Source of the DNA: Flavobacteriales bacterium
GTDB lineage: Bacteria; Bacteroidota; Bacteroidia; Flavobacteriales; BACL11
Direction: 5' to 3'
Assembly: GCA_002697505.1 (NCBI GenBank)
Contig: NZWA01000078.1
Coordinates: forward strand, 8,644-20,188
DNA length: 11,545 bases
Position 1 is the stretch's first letter. Each line of letters starts with the position of its first letter. Below the pieces are notes generated by a model. It was not told where the DNA came from. It did not search any database and saw only the letters and a program-made list of their open reading frames with translations. Of the stretch, positions 1-5,600 are shown piece after piece. Position numbers and translations under genes: made by a program.

Positions 1-645
1 TTCACCATAACATATACACAAAAGGAAGCGGGGTTCTTGGTGGAAAATAAAGAGCAAGTGTTGTTGGTTGATATAGATCCCAAAACCTTAAACATGATCA
101 GACAATTAAAAAAAGATCTAGTTATACAAGGGAAAACAGAAGACATACTAGCAGATACAGCTGTAAAACTAATGTCAAAAGTTCATCAGTTGTGTTCTGG
201 TACAGTTAAATTTGAAAGCGGTAACTCTATGGTATTAGATTATAGTAAAGCTAATTATATAAAGAATTATTTTGCAAAGAAAAAAATAGGAATATTTTAT
301 AAATTCAAAGAGGAGCTGAGTGCATTGAAAGAAGTATTCAAAGACAATGTATGTACAACCCTAGAAGAATTTGATAAAACAAACAAAAACATTGCTTTGC
401 AAATACAATCTGGAAGAGAAGGAATAAGTTTGAAGAATGCTGAAGCTCTTGTGTACTACAATATAGATTTTAGCGCTACAAGTTATTGGCAATCAAGAGA
501 TAGAATGACGACTAAAGATAGAAGAAAAAATAATATATATTGGGTGTTTTCTAGGAAAGGTATTGAGTCTCAAATATATAAAACTGTTACTAACAAAAAA
601 GATTATACCTTATCACACTTCAAATCAGATATAAAAAGGATTTAG
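1..645 (+). CDS. SF2/SNF2-type DNA helicase, C-terminal part (5' end outside window)
   Basis: The reading frame is open from the first base to the TAG at 643-645, so 214 C-terminal residues of a longer protein are visible; the TTG at 37 is only an internal codon. Two superfamily 2 helicase motifs can be seen. A motif V-like segment QSGREGISL starts at residue 136 of the visible part. A motif VI-like QSRDRM starts at residue 164, with R166 and R168 in the positions of the arginines that contact ATP in family members. Between them, 'ALVYYNIDFSATSYWQSRDR' follows the usual strand-then-helix pattern of SNF2/DEAD-type RecA domain 2. The ATP-binding Walker A and DExx box would lie upstream of the window. 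Likely role: ATP-driven DNA remodelling or unwinding in phage replication or recombination. The VRR-NUC nuclease 12 bases downstream supports this, since the two families are often neighbours in phages. Assignment to SF2 is firm; the exact subfamily is inferred. Confidence 0.85.
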   Translation, partial: FTITYTQKEAGFLVENKEQVLLVDIDPKTLNMIRQLKKDLVIQGKTEDILADTAVKLMSKVHQLCSGTVKFESGNSMVLDYSKANYIKNYFAKKKIGIFYKFKEELSALKEVFKDNVCTTLEEFDKTNKNIALQIQSGREGISLKNAEALVYYNIDFSATSYWQSRDRMTTKDRRKNNIYWVFSRKGIESQIYKTVTNKKDYTLSHFKSDIKRI

Positions 646-657
646 TAAATTTGCATA

Positions 658-897
658 ATGACCGAGCAAAAAATTCAATCAAATAAAATTAAAGAATTAG
701 AAGCCCTTGGTTATTATGTTTTAAAATTAATAAAGACTAATAAGAACGGCATACCTGATCTCCTGGCTTTACATCCAGATAAAACAATTAGATTCATTGA
801 GGTTAAAACATCGAAAGGAAAGGTTTCTAAGTTACAACAATATAGAATGGATGAACTTAGTAAATATGGATTTGAAACAGAGATACACAAAGGATGA
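658..897 (+). CDS. VRR-NUC domain nuclease
   Basis: This 79-aa protein is essentially one VRR-NUC domain, the PD-(D/E)XK-fold nuclease type found alone in phages and fused in eukaryotic FAN1. The signature is complete: GIPDLLAL with catalytic D34, then FIEVKTSKG with E48 and K50, then a conserved glutamine at Q60/Q61 in 'KLQQYRMDEL'. The N-terminal helix 'IKELEALGYYVLKLIKT' is also typical. Family members cut branched or structured DNA, and phage copies are thought to process replication or recombination intermediates. The gene starts 12 bases after the helicase stop. No Shine-Dalgarno precedes the ATG, so it may be translated by coupling. It overlaps the next gene. The fold call is firm; the substrate is inference. 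Confidence 0.88.
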   Translation: MTEQKIQSNKIKELEALGYYVLKLIKTNKNGIPDLLALHPDKTIRFIEVKTSKGKVSKLQQYRMDELSKYGFETEIHKG

Positions 898-1225
898 ATT
901 TTTTTACGAACTAGAGAACAGCTTCATAGACACACTTGAGGACTTACCTATATCTCTGAGTTGCATAATCATATTTCAATTAGATCAAATGATTACTAAA
1001 TCGAATGGCTATATCTTGGACTCGAATGAGAATGTAACCCGAGGTTACTTCTGCAATGTCATCAAAAGAAAAGACCCGAAGTTTTACGTTGCACATTATA
1101 TTGTATTAAAGAACAAACCTCCTTTGTTTTTTCATTTAGAATTTGTAGATTCAGATACATATTTAGATTATCTGAACCATATAAAAGAAAAAAATGAAAT
1201 TACACACAATCCTGTCAGTTGTTGA
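866..1225 (+). CDS. hypothetical protein, 119 aa, between VRR-NUC and DnaA-like genes
   Basis: I do not recognise this protein. The frame is open from before 797, but earlier starts (797, 851) would overlap the VRR-NUC gene by 47-101 bases. ATG 866 gives a 32-base overlap and a 119-aa product; no candidate start has a clear Shine-Dalgarno. The sequence mixes acidic and aromatic residues. It has an amphipathic N-terminal helix (TKDEFFYELENSFIDTL), a short hydrophobic strand (ISLSCIIIFQL) and a beta-rich middle (FYVAHYIVLKNKPPLFFHLEF). It looks like a small globular cytoplasmic alpha/beta protein with no signal peptide or membrane span. Its place between two DNA-metabolism genes suggests a replication-associated role, but that is context only. 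The start position is the least certain part. Confidence 0.6.
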   Translation: MDLKQRYTKDEFFYELENSFIDTLEDLPISLSCIIIFQLDQMITKSNGYILDSNENVTRGYFCNVIKRKDPKFYVAHYIVLKNKPPLFFHLEFVDSDTYLDYLNHIKEKNEITHNPVSC

Positions 1226-1577
1226 AAATGAGTTTAACTGTAAGTTAAAGGTTAAAAATAGAAGAAGAGACCTGGTTTACCAACGAGCTGTTTACTATCA
1301 ATTATGTAGAGACTTAACAAAATTTGGTGTAAATCAAATAGGTCAATCATTAGGGTTTCACCATGCGACTGTGCTTCATAGTTTAAAAACATTCAATAAG
1401 CTTGATTTGTGGGGCGAAAAAAAATATGTGGAGGCATACACCAAGTTAAAAAATAAACTTTATTACGATAGACATATACGCACCAGGGCGCAGTTTTGCA
1501 ATCTATTAATACACCAAAACATAAATTTGAGGGGAAAAGTTGAGCGTCTAGAAAAAAAATTAAAAAATTCTTCTTAA
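1194..1577 (+). CDS. stand-alone DnaA domain IV-like DNA-binding protein
   Basis: This 127-aa protein resembles the C-terminal duplex-DNA-binding domain of the initiator DnaA (Bac_DnaA_C) without the AAA+ ATPase. The diagnostic stretch is 'IGQSLGFHHATVLHSLK', with G54, H57, T59 and H62 matching the DnaA signature 'lGrDHsTVlHa', whose residues contact the DnaA box. Upstream, 'RRRDLVYQRAVYYQLCRDLT' matches the basic loop and helix that precede the helix-turn-helix. The first arginine/aspartate of the signature is replaced here by F55/H56, so box specificity may differ. A basic coiled-coil-prone tail (residues about 105-127, RGKVERLEKKL) follows. Phages of AT-rich hosts often carry such stand-alone domains. 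It could recognise a phage origin, recruit or compete with host DnaA, or act as a regulator. The gene overlaps the previous one by 32 bases. The domain call is good; the role is inferred. Confidence 0.8.
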   Translation: MKLHTILSVVENEFNCKLKVKNRRRDLVYQRAVYYQLCRDLTKFGVNQIGQSLGFHHATVLHSLKTFNKLDLWGEKKYVEAYTKLKNKLYYDRHIRTRAQFCNLLIHQNINLRGKVERLEKKLKNSS

Positions 1578-1623
1578 CTTTAAGTAAGAAATTTAACAAA
1601 TGCAAGTGTTAGATAATAATTAT

Positions 1624-1630
1624 GGGAGGA
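1624..1630 (+). promoter_or_regulatory. strong Shine-Dalgarno GGGAGGA
   Basis: GGGAGGA sits 7 bases before the ATG at 1638. It fixes that start and strand, and is the only near-consensus ribosome binding site I see in the window; the other genes rely on weak sites or coupling to the preceding stop. Confidence 0.75.
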
Positions 1631-1637
1631 TATAGTT

Positions 1638-1850
1638 ATGCTACGCACAAAACCAAACGGAATGCCTATACCTCCATTAGAAAGAAAAAGAATCCAAAAC
1701 ATAAATTTTATTATGGATGATTTGCATTCATCTATCAACAATATATACGAGTTATTGATGGACAAAGAATATTCATTATTGAGTTCTGAGGTTACGGTTT
1801 TTATGCGTAAGCTCAAATCAATAAATGAATCTGTCCAAGATGAGTCATGA
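1638..1850 (+). CDS. hypothetical protein, 70 aa
   Basis: I do not recognise this small protein. The start is well supported by GGGAGGA 7 bases upstream, and the gene follows a 60-base gap, the largest in the left arm, so it may be translated independently of its upstream neighbours. A proline-containing N-terminus (NGMPIPPLERKR) leads into a predominantly helical body with heptad-like hydrophobics (INFIMDDLHSSINNIYELL). No cysteine cluster, membrane span or nuclease signature is visible. Its stop overlaps the start region of the metallophosphoesterase, suggesting translational coupling. It may be a small adaptor or regulatory protein, but nothing in the sequence shows this. Confidence 0.65.
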   Translation: MLRTKPNGMPIPPLERKRIQNINFIMDDLHSSINNIYELLMDKEYSLLSSEVTVFMRKLKSINESVQDES

Positions 1851-2559
1851 AACTATACGCCCTAGGCTAACGGGTAATCGCAAAAAAGCTTTTGAGAATC
1901 TTAACACTAAAGAAAAAAGAATATTAGTTGTTGGAGATATACACGCACCATTTAATCATCCTGGTTATTTAGATTTTTGTATAGATGTATATGCAAAATG
2001 GAATCTTAATCAAGTAATATTTATTGGAGATATAATAGACAACCACTATGCGTCATTCCATACCACAGACCCTGACGGTCTTGGTGGGGGAGATGAACTT
2101 GATTTAGCTATTGATGAAGTACAGAAGTGGTATGAAGTTTTTTCTAAAGCTGATGTAACCATTGGTAACCATGATCGTATGGTTATGCGTAAAGGTTTTG
2201 AGTCTCAAATACCTAAACGTTGGATCAAAAGTTACAATGAAGTTTTAGGAACTCCAGGTTGGAATTGGGTTGAGAATATTGTGTATGATGATGTTTTGTA
2301 TGAACACGGTGAAGGAGGGCAAGCTCAGATGAAAGCAAAAAATAATATGATGAGCTCTGTCTGTGGACATACTCACACAGAATCTTATGTAAGATGGTTT
2401 GTCGGGAAAAAGTTTCGTGTCTTTGGAATGCAGACGGGCTGTGGTATCGATATAAAGTCCTACGCATCTGCTTATGCTAAAAACTTTAAGAGACAATCTT
2501 TAGGATGTGGTGTTGTCCTAGGTGGACACACAGCTTTTAATTGTATGATGGATTTGTAA
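1825..2559 (+). CDS. calcineurin-like metallophosphoesterase
   Basis: This 244-aa protein carries the full metallophosphoesterase motif set in order: GDIHAP (D38, H40), GDIIDNH (G68, D69, D72, with N73-H74 after), GNHDR (N115, H116, D117), a later HG (H161-G162) and GHTHTES (H182, H184). These residues bind the di-metal centre in the family, so the enzyme looks catalytically intact. A glycine- and acid-rich insert (TTDPDGLGGGDELD, about residues 80-93) follows the second motif. Family members hydrolyse phosphomonoesters or diesters of proteins, nucleotides or nucleic acids; the phage setting and neighbouring nuclease make a nucleic-acid or nucleotide substrate plausible but unproven. Two starts are possible: ATG 1825 or ATG 1840 (MSHETIRPRL). 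Both overlap the preceding gene and neither has a Shine-Dalgarno. No signal peptide is seen, so it should be cytoplasmic. Confidence 0.9.
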   Translation: MNLSKMSHETIRPRLTGNRKKAFENLNTKEKRILVVGDIHAPFNHPGYLDFCIDVYAKWNLNQVIFIGDIIDNHYASFHTTDPDGLGGGDELDLAIDEVQKWYEVFSKADVTIGNHDRMVMRKGFESQIPKRWIKSYNEVLGTPGWNWVENIVYDDVLYEHGEGGQAQMKAKNNMMSSVCGHTHTESYVRWFVGKKFRVFGMQTGCGIDIKSYASAYAKNFKRQSLGCGVVLGGHTAFNCMMDL

Positions 2560-2560
2560 T

Positions 2561-2650
2561 ATGAATTTAAATAACCCCAACGTAAACTTTGCTCTAGTGT
2601 TTGTGTTAAACGCTTTGTTATTCTATTTGATATTTTCTTTTCTTACTTGA
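2561..2650 (+). CDS. candidate 29-aa single-span membrane peptide
   Basis: One base after the phosphoesterase stop (TAA-T-ATG) an ORF of 29 codons runs to TGA 2648-2650. The peptide starts MNLNNPNVN and is then a continuous hydrophobic run of about 20 residues (FALVFVLNALLFYLIFSFLT) with no charged residue, as in a single transmembrane helix. The same TAA-T-ATG arrangement joins the 136-aa and 287-aa genes on the other strand. Its last 8 bases overlap the 3' end of the convergent giant gene. Small membrane peptides of this kind can be holin-like, superinfection-related or host-membrane modulators, but none of these is shown. AT-rich DNA often encodes hydrophobic runs by chance, so this is a candidate only. 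Confidence 0.4.
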   Translation: MNLNNPNVNFALVFVLNALLFYLIFSFLT

Positions 2651-5600
2651 AAGGACTACCTTTTTTCTTTTTTTTACTTTTAGCTCGCTCTAAGTTTCTT
2701 AAATTATATTCAGACCATTGTCCTATTTCTGTAGGCGCTAATCCAAAACTATATAAAAGATAAGACCCTAAAGTAATCAACGCATTTCTTCGTTGTTTAC
2801 TATTGTATTTTTTTTCTCTAGTTTTCCCAAAACCTGTGTCCATTTCTAAATCCCCTGTGATAGCTATATCAGCTAGTTTTCGAGCTGTCTCAATTTTTTT
2901 AAAAGGTATACCCACTATTCCTGCATCTTCGGCAAATTTATTTTCAAAAACCACTTTCTTGTTTTCACCTGCAACTATACTAGCAACCTTGTTTACAGCT
3001 TTTTGAGGCACAAAGTCTAAAAATGGTGGTAAAGGAGTTGCGTCTGTAAGTATACTTGTCCCTCTTCCTTTAACACGCATCATAAACTGTTTCCATTTAT
3101 CTTCCTCGGATTTTTCATCTTCTCCTAACGCTAAAGAAGCAACCATTTGTATAAATAGCAACCCTAACGTATGAAAAAAAGCCTGCTCAGCCGCTACACC
3201 TTTTAAAGAATTAAAAGCTTCTTGCTTTGATTCTTGTGTAGCTCCTGTATTGCCAAACAAAGTGTTTAAATCTGAAATCAATCTAGTTTTTTGATTCATT
3301 TGAAAACTAGCAAAAGGTAAAAATATTCTAGTCAAAGCCTTAGGTATAGTTCCCTTTTGTTTAAAAGCTTTTCCTTGTAACTCTCTATCAGATACATTTT
3401 GTTGTCTATCTACTTCTTGTTGCGCTACATCTCCTGCTTTTCTATTTACTTTGTGTGTTGACCAGTCAAAACCAGGTGCAAAAATATCTACACCTTGCTT
3501 CTTCATTTCTTTACCATAAAAAGCTAACCATGAAGTATTCGCAGCTATCTTGTCTGCATTTACCAAGAGAACTCGCAATGAAAAATCTTGAATTTTCCCT
3601 AGTTTATTTAAGGTTTTTTTAATACCTCCTTCTGGTGCTATTTCTACACCTTCATTTAATTCAGCTATAGCTTCTGCACCCAACCCTCTGTTGGCTATAC
3701 CATAACCACTTTTCTTTAACCACTCTCTTGCTTTATTATCACGCATAAAAAGGTTTACTGCTTTGCTTGTCATATCACCACCTGCTGTTACCATTGTACT
3801 AGCCATAGGAGCTAATTGTTTAACAAATTGACCTAGTGAACCAAGTGTTCTAGAAACAGCAAATTTTGCTAGAGCGTCAGATACTTGATCTAGTAAAGGA
3901 TACTTTACTTGATCATAATATTCATTACCTCTTTTACTATTTACATATTCATTCAAGGCATCTATTATTATTTTTTGTCTTTGTTTATCTGATATAACTT
4001 TATCCATAGATGCGCTATTTATAAATCCGTTTACTTGTTGTATTGATGGAGCGGTTTCAATATCCGATAAAGCTTTTCTTAAACCACTTGCTTGTGATGA
4101 ATCAAATAATAAATTAACGTATTTGTTTTTAGGTAGAGCTCCTGGTTTTGTTCTTTTTCTAAGAACTCCTGACTCTTTATCATATACACTTGATGTCTCG
4201 ACTGTGTACATAGGAGATCCAATTTCACCTTTTTCAGATTTACCATCTAATCTAGAATAAGCAAAGTGCGTGTAATTTAAATCTTTGTCTAGTGGTTTGT
4301 TGTATATATCTAAAGAAATATCACTTAATTTTTTATAATGTTTACCCCACTCTTTAGTAAACCACTCTACTGCCTCTAAATTAGTTTTATCAGTTTTAGA
4401 CTCTACTTCACTTGGGTTGTTAGAATCTTTTAATATTCTATTGTAAACCCTTTCATAAACCTCTCCCATTTTTTTCTCTTGGCTATCTGTTGAATTTTTA
4501 AGCTCAGTTATAGAATCTTCTATCAATTTTTTTTCTCTTCTAAACTCTGTATCTTGTTCAGTCTCTGTGCCATCAACAGTTCTTCTAACACGAGCTAACA
4601 TTCCTCTTTCAACGTTATTTTCTAAATTATTAAAAATTTGATTGTTTGCTTTTTTCTTCAAGAATCTTTCATTATAATCTTGCATTATTTTTCGACCCAC
4701 AGATTCTGCGGTGTCAAATCCTCGTATCATATCTGTTATCCCTGATAACCTTAAAAAATCTCTACCCCTATTTTTATCTCCAAATATCAACTCAGCTTTT
4801 GATGGTAAAGAAGCAAAAGCTTCCGACCATACATTTAAAAGTTTACCCATAAAACCTTTAGGCGTGGGTGCTTTAGGGCTTTTCTTTGCGTTCTCTACTC
4901 CTTGTTGAGTTTTCACAACACCAAGCATCCCACCTGTTCTTCCATTAGTTGTAAAGTTTATTAAACTATCCAATGCACGCATAGCTTCTTGGGTAGACAT
5001 ATTGTCTATGTTTAAATTCATAAAATCATTGACTATTCTTTTTTCTTCCTTGGTGTATTTTATTTTACCAGGACTATCAGACTCCGCGTCAAAAGCATCC
5101 CTGCCTGTTTCTAATTGTTTTTTTACAATACCACTAAAAGTGTTGAATGCTTTTTTAAGACCTGCTCTTGTTGTTTTTTCTTTCTCTTCTAATTTCTTTT
5201 TACTATTATTTGAAGTAGGATCTTCAAGTATCTCTCTAATTTCTTTTAAGGTTAAATCTTTAGAAGATATATCAGTTGCTAATTCAAATGCTTCCCTTTG
5301 CACTTGTTCTTGTCGTTGCTCTTGCTTTTGTATTTGTTCAGAAGAATATTTTTCTGTAGCAGCAATATCTGCAGCTGGAGCAACTTTAAGCCCTGCTCTT
5401 GTTCTTTTGGTTGGTTGCATTCCTTGTAAAAGCTGTTCTGCCTTTTCAATATAAAGATCTATACTCTCTACATCTAATGGGTCTACTCTTCCAAACTGTT
5501 TTGCAGCTACAGTTACTCTACCATCAATGGTTTTAGATTTAGATTTTTTTTGTATTTGTTTTCTTAATCTTTCCGCTTTTTGTATTTGTGCAGTAGATTC

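Noticed and set aside
37..645. Treating TTG 37 as the helicase start
   Set aside because: The frame continues open to base 1, and the visible part has only motifs V and VI, so the ATPase half must lie upstream of the window.
1580..1816. Minus-strand 78-codon frame opposite the 70-aa gene
   Set aside because: The plus-strand gene has a strong GGGAGGA site and operon context; the minus frame has neither.
2225..2496. Two overlapping minus-strand frames opposite the metallophosphoesterase
   Set aside because: The plus strand encodes a complete enzyme with all motifs; the antisense products are His/Ser-rich and unlike any family.
4646..4908. Overlapping plus-strand frames of 65-68 codons opposite the giant gene
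   Set aside because: Antisense shadows with Leu/Ser/Phe-rich composition and no supporting signals.
5002..5454. A 150-codon plus-strand frame opposite the giant gene
   Set aside because: Antisense shadow of Lys/Glu/Gln-rich codons; its product is a Ser/Phe/Leu/Cys-rich string with no family resemblance, and no Shine-Dalgarno was noticed.
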